From: Clostridium sp.
GTDB taxonomy: Bacteria > Bacillota > Dethiobacteria > Dethiobacterales > Dethiobacteraceae
DNA length: 47,874 nt
Direction: 5' to 3'
Assembly: GCA_018335695.1 (NCBI GenBank)
Contig: JAGXRV010000020.1
Span: forward strand, 1 to 47,874
The notes under the pieces are model-generated. The model was given only the letters and a program-made list of their open reading frames with translations, made no database searches and had not been told where the DNA came from. Shown piece after piece: positions 24,607 through 33,384 of the stretch (position 1 is the first letter of the stretch; the number at the start of each line of letters is the position of its first letter). Position numbers and translations under genes: made by a program.

Positions 24607-25712
24607 CTTCCCTCCGCTAAGAAAAAAATTCTCTTAAAAGCAGCCACAAGTGATTCATTTTCCTCTTCCGTCCGCACAGCGAGACGAATAAAGCGGGGTG
24701 GCAAACCGCGAAAGTTACCGCAGTCGCGCACAAGGATTTTTTCTGCAAGCAGCCGTTTCTGCATCACACCGGAGGGCATTGTTAGGGTTTCAAGAAAGAG
24801 ATAATTGACTGTCGGCGGCCAGACGCGCAGCTCTGAAAAACTACTCAGTTGACAAGCTAGTTTTTGCGCCAAACGGCTCACCTGTTTCACCGTGTGGTAA
24901 ATAAAGTCAACGTCACGCAACACATATTCTCCGGCTAACTGCGCCAGTGTATTTACGCTCCACGGATCACGCAACTTTTTTATTGAGTCGGCAATTTCAG
25001 CGGGAGCGGCTAAGAAGCCCAACCGCAAACCGGGAACGGCATAGATTTTGGTCATCGAGCAGAGCACCAGCACATTAGGCGGCGTATTTAACAGCAGCGA
25101 ACGGTGCCGCCAGTCCGGGCAAAACTCTAAAAAAGCCTCATCCAGCAAAAGATATCCTCCATGCTCTGCGCAGGCAGCAGCTACAGTCAGAATATCTTCA
25201 CGGCTCAGCAGATTGCCTGTAGGATTATTAGGACTGCATAAGACTGTCAAAACAGGACGCACTTTGTCGACTGCGGCGCAGAATGCCGAAATATTTAAAT
25301 TGAAATTGTCATTTTGGTGCAAAAAGTGATGCGAAACTTCCCTGCTGACAGCCAGAGCCCCCTGTTCATAGAGCGCGAAGGTAGGCACAGGTACCAGCAC
25401 CTTGCCCGCAGGAAGGGCACGCATCACAAGATAGATTAACTCTCCCGCACCATTTCCTGCGACGATACTGTGCTTGGTTTGATAACGGTTAGAGATTGCT
25501 GACAGCAACCTGCGGCATGCCGGATCAGGGTAGGCGGTAAGTTTCGGCAGTTGCTCACCCAAATAAGCGAATAAACCGGCAGGAGGCCCAAGCGGATTTA
25601 TACTGGCGCTAAAATCCAATAGAGCTTCAGCGGATATGCCAACAAGCTCAGCCGCCGTTTGCAGATCTCCGCCGTGCCCAAAAGGATGTAACTTGCTGTT
25701 TGAACTTTCCAT
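24603..25712 (-). CDS. cobD: L-threonine-O-3-phosphate decarboxylase
   Basis: A PLP enzyme that makes (R)-1-aminopropan-2-ol phosphate, the linker attached to cobyric acid. The sequence shows a class I/II aminotransferase fold with HGGDLQTAAELVGI at the N-terminus, LDFSASINPLGPP, CSPNNPTGNL and the PLP-lysine segment SMTKIYAVPGLRLGF (about residues 215-229). ATG 25712 lies after AGGTG; GTG 25721 is an alternative start. It overlaps cobC and follows cobS by 64 bases, so its product feeds CbiB encoded three genes upstream. Confidence 0.94.
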   Translation of the reverse strand: MESSNSKLHPFGHGGDLQTAAELVGISAEALLDFSASINPLGPPAGLFAYLGEQLPKLTAYPDPACRRLLSAISNRYQTKHSIVAGNGAGELIYLVMRALPAGKVLVPVPTFALYEQGALAVSREVSHHFLHQNDNFNLNISAFCAAVDKVRPVLTVLCSPNNPTGNLLSREDILTVAAACAEHGGYLLLDEAFLEFCPDWRHRSLLLNTPPNVLVLCSMTKIYAVPGLRLGFLAAPAEIADSIKKLRDPWSVNTLAQLAGEYVLRDVDFIYHTVKQVSRLAQKLACQLSSFSELRVWPPTVNYLFLETLTMPSGVMQKRLLAEKILVRDCGNFRGLPPRFIRLAVRTEEENESLVAAFKRIFFLAEGR

Positions 25713-25776
25713 TTGCTTCACCTGCCGGCAATCTGAAAAAATATTTTAACAGAATCTATTTTTGGTAGGCTAATGA

Positions 25777-26520
25777 TTAAAACAGGATAAAAGGCACTAG
25801 AATCAAAACCGATAACTCGTGCACTTCACACGTCGCACCTAGCAAATCTCCGGTGGCACCGCCAAAATTACTTAAAAAAAAGATTCGCAGCAGGAAAAGG
25901 ATTACCGTCTGCACCAAAAAGAGCAGGAAGATGGAACTGCCGACGACCAGTAGTCCCAGAAAAAGGAAAAAGAGAACTGCCGACGCCAAATGCCAACGGC
26001 CGGTTCCTTCCACAAAAATGCGACCAAGACCTTCGCCCGCCCGCGCGTAACTGCAGGTGGACATTATCGCAACCATTGCCGTTCGACCCGCAAGCGGAGC
26101 AAGAATCAACGCAGGATAGTGAGCCGGATTAGCGGCCAGGGCGGAGACGGCGGCAATTTTTAAGAAAATCATTAATGCGGCGCTTTGTACGCCGAAGGCA
26201 CCTACCCGACTGTCTCGCATTACCGCTAATCGCCTTTCCAGGTCTCCCCTTACACCAAGCCCATCAAAAGTATCCATCAAACCGTCAAGATGCAAACCGG
26301 CTGTCAGCCCCACCCATAAAGTTACAGTCAGTGCTGAAGCAAGAAAAACAGGCCAAGCGGTACGACCCCACTGCCAACAGGCAAACAAAACCAAACCGAT
26401 CAATACACCCACAAGCGGATAGTAGATGGTTGAGGCAGGCAAATCGTCGGCAGTCAAATCTTTATCTTTTCCCAGCGGAAACACAGTGAGAAAACGGAGT
26501 GCCAAAAAGAAGTGTTTCAT
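25777..26520 (-). CDS. cobS: Adenosylcobinamide-GDP ribazoletransferase (cobalamin synthase)
   Basis: An integral membrane enzyme joining adenosylcobinamide-GDP with alpha-ribazole to complete the lower loop. The 247-residue protein has the family start FFLALRFLTVFPLG and the acidic metal-binding stretch GLHLDGLMDTFDGLG (about residues 72-86). MRDSRVGAFG and several hydrophobic helices follow, ending with the GGATGDLLGATCEV block. It lies 15 bases after cbiB. Confidence 0.95.
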   Translation of the reverse strand: MKHFFLALRFLTVFPLGKDKDLTADDLPASTIYYPLVGVLIGLVLFACWQWGRTAWPVFLASALTVTLWVGLTAGLHLDGLMDTFDGLGVRGDLERRLAVMRDSRVGAFGVQSAALMIFLKIAAVSALAANPAHYPALILAPLAGRTAMVAIMSTCSYARAGEGLGRIFVEGTGRWHLASAVLFFLFLGLLVVGSSIFLLFLVQTVILFLLRIFFLSNFGGATGDLLGATCEVHELSVLILVPFILF

Positions 26521-26535
26521 AGTACAACCACACCT

Positions 26536-27486
26536 TTACAAAAGTTTCAGCAGCAAATCCTTGAATAACAATCCCGCCGCCAAAAAAAACACAGAAGTAA
26601 CTATCATTAAGGCTGCAGCCTGCCTAATATCATTCGCCTCAGGCGGACGCCCTTCCTGCCAAATCAGCATTCTTTGAGATATTCTGCCGCCATATCGGTT
26701 CTCGCCGCCTAAAGTTACACCGAGCGCTCCCGCCGCCAGCGCTTCCGGCAACCCACTGTTTGGGCTCGGATGTTTTTTGCCGTCCCGTCGGAGCGCAATC
26801 CACGCTGTTCTGACATGCAAGCGCAGAACAGCGGCAGCCAAAAGCATCACCGGCACAGTCAAACGTGCGGGCAGCCAATTTGCCGCATCGTCAAGCTTCG
26901 CCGCCGCCCTGCCAAAGCAGAGATAACGATCGTTTTTATAACCCAGCATAGAGTCCATCGTGTTTATTGCTTTATAGAGCAATGCCAGCGGTGCCCCGCC
27001 CAGCAGCGCATAAAATAGGGGTGCCGTCACCCCGTCCACAGTGTTTTCCGCTACAGTTTCCACCGCAGCCCTGGAAATCTCCCGCTCATCAAGTTCTGCG
27101 GTGTCCCTTCCCACAACCATCGACACCGCCTGCCGCGCCTCTAAAATCTTTCCGTTCCGCAAAGGAAAATAGATATCCTCCGCTGCTTGCCAAAGAGAAC
27201 GTGTTGCCAAAGTGGTTGCCAGCAGCACCACAGTAAGGGCTGCTTCCGCGAGCGGATGAATAATCGAGAAAATGCTGATCAATCCAAATGAAAAACCATA
27301 AACCGTAAACAAGACCACCAAGACCAACAGAGCTCCTTTTAGCAGCAAACTGCGCTCCGAGTGGTTAGCATTGTAGAGCCATTTTTCCAAAAGGGAAATC
27401 AATTTGCCGAAGCAGACGACCGGGTGGGGAAGCCAGCGAGGATCTCCTATTAAGCCATCCAGCAAAAACGCCAAAAAAATGAGCAT
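26536..27486 (-). CDS. cbiB: Adenosylcobinamide-phosphate synthase
   Basis: A membrane enzyme that attaches aminopropanol phosphate to adenosylcobyric acid. The 316-residue protein has the typical start FLLDGLIGDPRWLPHPVVCFGKLI, the conserved VGRDTAELDEREISRAAVETVAENTVDGVTAPLFY region (about residues 121-155) and MDSMLGYKNDRY, with about five membrane segments. Its ATG directly abuts the cobU stop. Confidence 0.96.
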   Translation of the reverse strand: MLIFLAFLLDGLIGDPRWLPHPVVCFGKLISLLEKWLYNANHSERSLLLKGALLVLVVLFTVYGFSFGLISIFSIIHPLAEAALTVVLLATTLATRSLWQAAEDIYFPLRNGKILEARQAVSMVVGRDTAELDEREISRAAVETVAENTVDGVTAPLFYALLGGAPLALLYKAINTMDSMLGYKNDRYLCFGRAAAKLDDAANWLPARLTVPVMLLAAAVLRLHVRTAWIALRRDGKKHPSPNSGLPEALAAGALGVTLGGENRYGGRISQRMLIWQEGRPPEANDIRQAAALMIVTSVFFLAAGLLFKDLLLKLL

Positions 27487-28062
27487 CTAAGCTTCTCCCT
27501 TGACACGCAGCAGATACCCGGCAACCGCGAGAAATACTTCATCCGCCTCTTTGGCAACCAACTGGTTAGCCCTGCCCGCCAGGTCACGAAAAAATCTGCC
27601 AAGCTGTGTTTCCGGCACAATGCCGCAGCCCACTTCGTTGGCGACTAAAATGGTTTTGAACGTCTTTCTCTTGGCTTCCCGGCAGAAACGAGCAAGTGAA
27701 ATGCTGATTTCATCTTCCACGCTTGCCAACTCATAAACTGCGGCTTCTTCACTGTAATGAGGCAAAAGCTTATTGGTGAGCCAAAGCGTCAGGCAGTCCA
27801 CAATCACTGTTTCGGTATCTGCTGAAATTTTCTCAAGCGCACCCGGCAAGTCGCAATTTTCCTCCAGCGTAGTCCAATCAGACGGACGCCTATTTTTATG
27901 AATCTCTACTCGCTGAGCCATTTCTTCGTCATGGATGGTGGCTGTGGCAAGATAAACGGTCTTTCCTCCCGAGGCAAGCGCCATTTCTTCAGCCAAGCGA
28001 CTTTTTCCGCTGCGGGCACCACCTAAAATTAAAACCAACTTTCCTTTTTCAGCTTTTTTCAT
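27487..28062 (-). CDS. cobU: Adenosylcobinamide kinase/guanylyltransferase
   Basis: Phosphorylates adenosylcobinamide and then adds GMP, making the substrate for CobS. The P-loop GGARSGKSRLAE is at about residues 14-25 of a 191-residue protein. The guanylylation histidine lies in RVEIHKNRRP, and NEVGCGIVPETQLGRFFRDLAG is the C-terminal family block. ATG 28062 is preferred to 28095: it immediately follows the cbiA stop (TGAGATG) and has GGTGGA upstream. Confidence 0.95.
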   Translation of the reverse strand: MKKAEKGKLVLILGGARSGKSRLAEEMALASGGKTVYLATATIHDEEMAQRVEIHKNRRPSDWTTLEENCDLPGALEKISADTETVIVDCLTLWLTNKLLPHYSEEAAVYELASVEDEISISLARFCREAKRKTFKTILVANEVGCGIVPETQLGRFFRDLAGRANQLVAKEADEVFLAVAGYLLRVKGEA

Positions 28063-28063
28063 C

Positions 28064-29434
28064 TCAGCTTCCACCCTGCCCGGCATAGTTTGCACAAGCT
28101 GCCACGAAGCGGCGCGCTATGCCGGGATTGCTTAAAAAATGCAGATGAAAATAAGACCCTTGACAGTTGGCGATGCGCTCACCGAAAATCTCTCCTTGCG
28201 GCAATTTGCGAAATAAAACCGGATCTGAAATTTGCTCCATTTCAGACCAATGAAATTCATGACCGCGGCAAGTCTCGTTTTCCGGCAAGAGAAAGTTTTC
28301 CGCCAATCCGCTCACTTCCACATAACCAAGCGCTCTACGTTTCTTCCTCATCACAGCACGACCAGGAAAGACACCCGCCATGGGCCAAATCAAACCAATA
28401 GAGTCCTGTAATTCCTGCGCTAAATACATGTAACCACCGCACTCGGCATAGACGGGCACACCTGCCAAGGCAGCCGCTTTAACCGCCTGCCGAATAGCTT
28501 CGTTTTGCGCCAGTTTCGCGGCAAAAACTTCGGGAAATCCTCCGCCCAGCAGGATGCCATGAGTTTCATCCGGCAATTTGTTGTCATGCAACGGCGAAAA
28601 AGGAACCAACTCCGCACCAAAACAACTCAGCAACTCCAGATTTTCCGCATAGTAAAAACTAAAAGCCTCATCGCGGGCTATAGCAATACGACAACTGAAT
28701 CGCTCGCTCTTCTCAGGAAAGATTTTCCGAATCGGCTGCGGCAATGGAGCGGCAGCAGAAGCTGAGGCCAGTATTGCCTCTATAGCTATTTTTTCTTCAA
28801 CCATATCTGCCAGGAGTGTCAGCAATTTTTCTAAATCACTGTTTTCTGCCGCCGGCAAGAGCCCCAGATGTCTCTCCGGCACAGTGAGGCGATTGTCTTC
28901 AGCTAAATAGCCAAAAACCGGTATTGAGAAATAACTGTTCACTTCATCTTTTAGAAGCTGAAAATGACTCTCGCCGGAGAGCCGGTTAAAAATTATCCCC
29001 GCAAACGGCAGATCCCGGTCAAATTGAAGATATCCTCCGACGAGTGCCGCGGCGCTTCTCGCCATTTTTGCTCCGCTGGCGACCAGCACCACCGGTGTTT
29101 CGGTAATTTTAGCAACATGTGCTGAGCTGCCGATCTCGCCTTGCCCTTTGCGGCCGTCATATATCCCCATCGCACCCTCAATCACCGCAAACGCGCCTTC
29201 CGGCACGCGGCGGTGGAGAATCTCCAAAACTTGATCCGGCGGCAGCATCCAACTGTCAAGATTGGCGGCTGGGACACCTGCTGCTGCGGCATGAAAACCG
29301 GGGTCAATGTAATCAGGACCAACCTTAAACGGTATAACCTGCTGACCGCGACGACGCAGAGCGAAAATCAAACCCGCCGTCAACATAGTTTTACCCACAC
29401 CGCTGTGAGTCCCCGCTAGCAAAATCCGTTTCAT
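28064..29434 (-). CDS. cbiA: Cobyrinic acid a,c-diamide synthase
   Basis: ATP- and glutamine-dependent amidation of the a and c side chains of cobyrinic acid. The 456-residue protein has an N-terminal dethiobiotin-synthetase-like domain with P-loop GTHSGVGKTML (about 7-17) and IEGAMGIYDG. A C-terminal class I glutaminase domain follows with the nucleophile in YAECGGYMYL (about residue 330) and the histidine block GSYFHLHFLSNP. It overlaps cbiC by four bases. Confidence 0.96.
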   Translation of the reverse strand: MKRILLAGTHSGVGKTMLTAGLIFALRRRGQQVIPFKVGPDYIDPGFHAAAAGVPAANLDSWMLPPDQVLEILHRRVPEGAFAVIEGAMGIYDGRKGQGEIGSSAHVAKITETPVVLVASGAKMARSAAALVGGYLQFDRDLPFAGIIFNRLSGESHFQLLKDEVNSYFSIPVFGYLAEDNRLTVPERHLGLLPAAENSDLEKLLTLLADMVEEKIAIEAILASASAAAPLPQPIRKIFPEKSERFSCRIAIARDEAFSFYYAENLELLSCFGAELVPFSPLHDNKLPDETHGILLGGGFPEVFAAKLAQNEAIRQAVKAAALAGVPVYAECGGYMYLAQELQDSIGLIWPMAGVFPGRAVMRKKRRALGYVEVSGLAENFLLPENETCRGHEFHWSEMEQISDPVLFRKLPQGEIFGERIANCQGSYFHLHFLSNPGIARRFVAACANYAGQGGS

Positions 29435-30087
29435 CCGCCGATGCCTCTTTCTTCTCTCCCGGCTGTTAGTGCAATCGCCAGTAAAGCATTCATGATAGCG
29501 GCAGCCACGGTGCTGCCGCCTTTTTCACCCCGAACGGTAATCCAGGGAAAACGGAACTCGGTGAGCCATTCCTTTGATTCAGCCGCACCCACAAAACCCA
29601 CCGGTGTCCCTATCAGCAGAGCCGGTTCCGCTTTGCCTGCTTTTACCGCCTCAAGCAGGGCAAACAAGGCGGTTGGCGCATTGCCGATAAGAAAAATTGC
29701 CCCCCGCGGATGGGCTGCCAGTGCCATGTTCATGGCGACTGCCGCCCGAGTCGTCCCCAGTATTTTTGCATCGGCTGCCACTTTTGGCTCATGAATCAGA
29801 CAGTTAAGCTGCAAGCCTAATGCGGCCGCCGCTTGCCGATTAATCCCTGAGCGCGCCATTTCCACGTCACAATATACCGGCGCACCTGCCGCCAGCGCTG
29901 CTACCCCGGCAGTTAGTGCATTGTTGTTAAAGAGTGTAATTTCAGCAAAGGAAAGATCACCTGTAGTATGCACCACTCGTTTAATAACAGGCTTTTGCGA
30001 GAGGTCGAAGGGAAAGCCTGCCAGTCGATCTTCAATAATTGCCATACTTTTTTTCTCAATTTCCTGCGGATTTTTACAGTAGTCCAT
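29431..30087 (-). CDS. cbiC: Cobalt-precorrin-8 methylmutase
   Basis: Moves the C11 methyl group to C12, giving cobyrinic acid. The 218-residue protein carries the catalytic histidine in KRVVHTTGDLSFAE (about residues 30-43), ALTAGVAALAAGAPVYCDVEMARSG-type substrate contacts, GTTRAAVAMNMA and GTPVGFVGAAESKEWL. TAGGAGG lies just before the ATG, eight bases after cbiX. Confidence 0.96.
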   Translation of the reverse strand: MDYCKNPQEIEKKSMAIIEDRLAGFPFDLSQKPVIKRVVHTTGDLSFAEITLFNNNALTAGVAALAAGAPVYCDVEMARSGINRQAAAALGLQLNCLIHEPKVAADAKILGTTRAAVAMNMALAAHPRGAIFLIGNAPTALFALLEAVKAGKAEPALLIGTPVGFVGAAESKEWLTEFRFPWITVRGEKGGSTVAAAIMNALLAIALTAGREERGIGG

Positions 30088-30095
30088 AGTACCTC

Positions 30096-30467
30096 CTACA
30101 ATTTCGGTGCCGCATCAACGCGATCCCAGATAATTTCCGCCATCCGCTCGTCTATGCCCAGCACCGGCGCGAGTACCAAACGCAAATGAGGGCGCTCCAT
30201 TGCTTCTTCGGCTAAAATAGCCGGAATATCTTCCTGCATATGAATCCCGTCATAAAGGAATACCGGCACAATCGTCACTTCTTCCAACTCACCGTCATCT
30301 AACTGATTAAGTGCCTCCCGTAAGTTAGGTTTGGCAAACTGTAAAAAACCATAGGCAATTTTTGAACCGGGACGCCTCCGCTCAACCAGTTCTCTAAGCT
30401 TAACCAAAGCCTCATTTGCCTCACTGCGCCTGCTGCCATGCCCAACCAACAAAATTGCTTGCTTCAA
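30096..30467 (-). CDS. cbiX: Sirohydrochlorin cobaltochelatase, short CbiX
   Basis: Inserts cobalt into sirohydrochlorin at the start of the anaerobic pathway. The 123-residue product is the single-domain (CbiX-S) form, presumed to work as a homodimer. Metal-site histidines lie in ILLVGHGSRRSEAN (about 5-18) and FLYDGIHMQEDIP (about 73-85). TTG 30467 lies eight bases after GGAGG. The reading frame continues open to 30833, but that part translates three tandem 98-bp repeats (LGGEGKGEGGE) and has no family similarity, so it is excluded. Confidence 0.92.
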   Translation of the reverse strand: MKQAILLVGHGSRRSEANEALVKLRELVERRRPGSKIAYGFLQFAKPNLREALNQLDDGELEEVTIVPVFLYDGIHMQEDIPAILAEEAMERPHLRLVLAPVLGIDERMAEIIWDRVDAAPKL

Positions 30468-30499
30468 CACCAACACCTCCAAAAATTCCACCCCACCCC

Positions 30500-30786
30500 A
30501 CCAGGGGGACGGTTCTCCCGGTCGCAAACCCCTCTCCCCCCTCACCCTTTCCCTCTCCCCCCAAAGGGAGGCGAGGGGATAAGCTAATATTCCAGCCACC
30601 AGGGGGACGGTTCTTCCGGTCGCAAACCCCTCTCCCCCCTCACCCTTTCCCTCTCCCCCCAAAGGGGGGCGAGGGGATAAGCTACTATTCCAGCCACCAG
30701 GGGACGGTTCTTCCGGTCGTAAAGCCTCTCCTCCCTCACCCTTTCCCTCTCCCCCCAAAGGGGGGGCGAGGGGATAAGTTACTATT
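30500..30786. repeat. Three tandem copies of a 98-bp repeat between cbiJ and cbiX
   Basis: The unit starting ACCAGGGGGACGGTTCT recurs at 30500, 30598 and 30696 with an exact 98-base period and few differences. Each unit contains a G/C-rich inverted repeat CCCTCTCCCCCC..GGGGGGCGAGGG. The 408 bases between cbiJ and cbiX (30468-30875) hold only these repeats and the element at 30787-30820. They interrupt an otherwise gap-free operon. Confidence 0.9.
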
Positions 30787-30820
30787 CCCCTCTCCCTTTG
30801 GGAGAGGGCTAGGGTGAGGG
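30787..30820 (+). repeat. 34-bp palindromic interspersed repeat
   Basis: CCCCTCTCCC, TTTGGGAGAGGG and CTAGGGTGAGGG. The first two parts form a stable hairpin. The copy at 44864-44897 differs at one position. It abuts the last 98-bp repeat. Confidence 0.8.
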
Positions 30821-30875
30821 TGAAAGCGCTCAAGTAATTAAGACTCTAGCTTATAATTACAACCGAAAAACAATT

Positions 30876-31640
30876 CTAACTTTCCAATTTCTTCAGAGCG
30901 GAAACGATCTGCCCTATAGTAGAGTAACCCGGACGGGAAGAAGGTCGGCGCACTAAAATAATGGGAATTTTACAAGCTTTGGCTGCAGCCACTTTTTCCA
31001 TCGTCCCACCGGTTTCACCACTATCTTTTGAGACAACGACCTCCGCTTTGAAGGCAGTAAATAAGGCTGCATTCAGCGCTTTAGAAACTGGGCCCTGCAA
31101 CGCCACGATTTCAGCCGGTGACAGCCCCTGCTCTCGGCACTCGCGAATACTTTCTTCCTCGGGAAGCACACGAGCCACTACTTTTTTCTCAGAGGGCAGG
31201 GCCGAGAGGAATTCCCGCAAACGTCGCGAACCGATTGTCAGAAAGATTACCCGCGCCAGGCGAGCAGCGCTTTGTGCTGCCGCAGTGAAATCTGAAACAT
31301 AGTAAACACCTTCTCCGGCCGGAATATTGGCCGGCGGTCGTTCATAACGAAGGTAAGTCACTCCTGTTTCGGACGCGGCTCGATAAGCCTCTTCTGTAAT
31401 TTGCTTCGCGTAAGGATGAGTAGCATCTACAACGGCACGCACTTCCTTTTCCCTGATAAAGCAGGTCAAAGCTGCGCTATCCATCGCTCCCTCCAAGACT
31501 ACACAGCCACCTTGCTCCCGCAGCAAGTCGGCACCGTAGCTGCTTACCGCTGTGGCCACAACCATTTTGCGGGGAAAGACGGTATTAATTGCTGCAACCA
31601 GCTCTCTCGCATCCTTTGTGCCGCCTAGCAGGAGAATCAT
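30876..31640 (-). CDS. cbiJ: Cobalt-precorrin-6A reductase
   Basis: Reduces the macrocycle of cobalt-precorrin-6A with a nicotinamide cofactor. The 254-residue protein begins MILLLGGTKDARELVAAI, a typical start, and has VVDATHPYAKQITEEAY (about residues 89-105), YLRYERPP, IFLTIGSRRL and VVSKDSGETGGTMEKVAAA. The ATG overlaps the cbiH stop by four bases. The next gene, cbiX, is separated by the repeat block. Confidence 0.95.
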   Translation of the reverse strand: MILLLGGTKDARELVAAINTVFPRKMVVATAVSSYGADLLREQGGCVVLEGAMDSAALTCFIREKEVRAVVDATHPYAKQITEEAYRAASETGVTYLRYERPPANIPAGEGVYYVSDFTAAAQSAARLARVIFLTIGSRRLREFLSALPSEKKVVARVLPEEESIRECREQGLSPAEIVALQGPVSKALNAALFTAFKAEVVVSKDSGETGGTMEKVAAAKACKIPIILVRRPSSRPGYSTIGQIVSALKKLES

Positions 31641-32344
31641 AATCTATAGCCTCGCGGCGTAACCATGCGGCCATGCAGCAGCTTGGTCTGACTATTTCCG
31701 ATTACTACCGTAGTAGTCATATCAACATCTTCCGGCAACAACAAAGCTAAAGTAGTAATTATTTGCTTTTCATCTGCACGTCCATAGTCTTTGACAATCC
31801 CTACGGGAGTGGAATTGTCTCGATATTTCTTTATTATCTCCAGCGCATTCTGCAAATGCTCTGCTCTGCCTTTACTGCGCGGATTATAGAGAACAAGCAC
31901 AAAATCCGCTTCCGCAGCCGCCGCAAGACGACGCTCAATAACCTCCCAGCTTGTCAGTAAATCGGACAGGCTGATGACCGCAAAGTCATGAGTCAGCGGT
32001 GCACCTAACAGCGCTGCGGCTGCTGTAGCCGCTGTTACACCCGGTATCACATCTACAGCCAAGCCTGCCGGCGCCACTTCCAATACCGGTCCTGCCATAC
32101 CGTAGACGCCGGGATCCCCACCGGATACGACTGCCACATGTTTACCTGTCAGTGCCTCTACCACGGCAGCCCGAGCTCGGTCTATTTCTTTTTTCATCCC
32201 GGAGGCAAGAATTACTTTGCCAGCGATTAAAGACTCAATCAGTTTAAGATAAGTTGTATAACCCACCACCACCTCTGCCTGAAGCAATGCTTCTTTAGCC
32301 TGAGGAGTCAACGTCTCTTGCCCGCCGGGCCCGAGTCCGACCAC
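31637..32344 (-). CDS. cbiH: Cobalt-precorrin-3 C17-methyltransferase
   Basis: SAM-dependent methyltransferase that carries out C17 methylation and ring contraction. Family motifs: VVGLGPGGQETLTPQA at the N-terminus, the glycine motif VVSGGDPGVYGMAGP (about residues 70-84), VIPGVTAATAAAALLGAPLTHDF and VLYNPRSKGR. The start is uncertain. GTG 32344, ten bases after GGAGG, gives a normal N-terminus and a 37-base overlap with cbiG. ATG 32446 also has a ribosome-like site but would add 34 residues overlapping conserved cbiG coding. Confidence 0.9.
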   Translation of the reverse strand: MVGLGPGGQETLTPQAKEALLQAEVVVGYTTYLKLIESLIAGKVILASGMKKEIDRARAAVVEALTGKHVAVVSGGDPGVYGMAGPVLEVAPAGLAVDVIPGVTAATAAAALLGAPLTHDFAVISLSDLLTSWEVIERRLAAAAEADFVLVLYNPRSKGRAEHLQNALEIIKKYRDNSTPVGIVKDYGRADEKQIITTLALLLPEDVDMTTTVVIGNSQTKLLHGRMVTPRGYRL

Positions 32345-33384
32345 GGATATTCTGCCTCCGCCACTGCTACCGTTACTCCATCCATTTTCTGCTTCGGCAC
32401 CAGCAATCGACCGCCGTTCGCTGCCAAAATCGCCGTCGGTTCGCATACTGCTCCCACCCCCATAATTTTTTGAACGAATGCTGACTGTTCGCATGATACG
32501 CTAACGCGCTCTATTTGCTCAAGCTGATAAAATTTTAGCGGCAGCCCCAGCTCTTGCGCAGCCAGTCGCAGCCCCTCTTCATTCCGCTTACAGTCAATAC
32601 TGGCTAACGCCGCCACACTGGCGGCCGACAGGTTAAAACGCTCGAGCACACCGGCAATTGCAGCAAGAATTTGCTCTGCCATAATCCCGCGCCGGCAGCC
32701 TATCCCTAGATATAGATTTGGAGGGCGCAAAAACAAATCTCCCTTGCGCGCACCGGGAATTTTCTGCCGATTAGTGAGCAGCGCTCTGTGAGCAAATTGC
32801 TCATCGGCAGAAAAAAGAGGGTATGAAAAAAATAGCAAGCCTGTTCCATAAGGCAGTTGAGCAGCAGGCAGATCCGTGAAAACGGCAATCTTTTCTCCGC
32901 GCAACATTGCGGCATTAAACGTTTTAATCAGAGAAAAAGGTTCCGGTTTGACGCCAATCTCCCTGGCAAAAAGATCAACTGCATAGAGACCTTTTCCGTC
33001 AGTAGCTGTTGTAATTACCGGCAGAGCGCCCACCGTTTCCGCCAGCCGCTCGGCCAGCGCATTGGCGCCTCCCCAGTGGCCGGAGAGCAGGGAAATCGCA
33101 AACCGTCCTGCCTCGTCCATTACCACTACCGCCGGATCAGACTGCTTATCGCGTAGCAGCGGAGCCAAGATCCTTATAGCGATACCACACGCCATAATAA
33201 GGACTAATGCCTCATCGGTTTGAAAGCGCCGGCAAATCAACTCACGCAACACAATAAAAGAATGGGCATCGTCCTCCGGCTCACACAGTGCTCTCGGCAA
33301 CCAAACGGTAAAGCCGCATGCTCCGCCGATTTTGAGAGCCAGTTGTCGCCCCCCCGGCGTAATTGCAATAACTGAACTGCTCAT
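32308..33384 (-). CDS. cbiG: Cobalt-precorrin-5A hydrolase
   Basis: Opens the delta-lactone of cobalt-precorrin-5A and releases acetaldehyde. The 358-residue protein shows the N-terminal block ACGIAIRILAPLLRDKQSDPAVVVMDEAG and SLLSGHWGGANALAERLA (about residues 66-115). The linker and C-terminal domain GIGCRRGIMAEQIL, LASIDCKRNEEGL and KLLVPKQK-type end (here RLLVPKQKMDGVTVAVAEAEY) follow. It overlaps cbiF by four bases. Confidence 0.95.
   Translation of the reverse strand: MSSSVIAITPGGRQLALKIGGACGFTVWLPRALCEPEDDAHSFIVLRELICRRFQTDEALVLIMACGIAIRILAPLLRDKQSDPAVVVMDEAGRFAISLLSGHWGGANALAERLAETVGALPVITTATDGKGLYAVDLFAREIGVKPEPFSLIKTFNAAMLRGEKIAVFTDLPAAQLPYGTGLLFFSYPLFSADEQFAHRALLTNRQKIPGARKGDLFLRPPNLYLGIGCRRGIMAEQILAAIAGVLERFNLSAASVAALASIDCKRNEEGLRLAAQELGLPLKFYQLEQIERVSVSCEQSAFVQKIMGVGAVCEPTAILAANGGRLLVPKQKMDGVTVAVAEAEYPWSDSGPAGKRR

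Noticed and set aside
30500-30786. Possible CRISPR array
   Set aside because: The 98-bp units are contiguous near-identical copies without unique spacers, and no cas gene is in the window.
30416-30817. Plus-strand open frame of 133 codons and the 5' extension of the cbiX frame
   Set aside because: Both are translations of the three 98-bp repeats; composition is repetitive proline/glycine with no ribosome site leading into a known domain.
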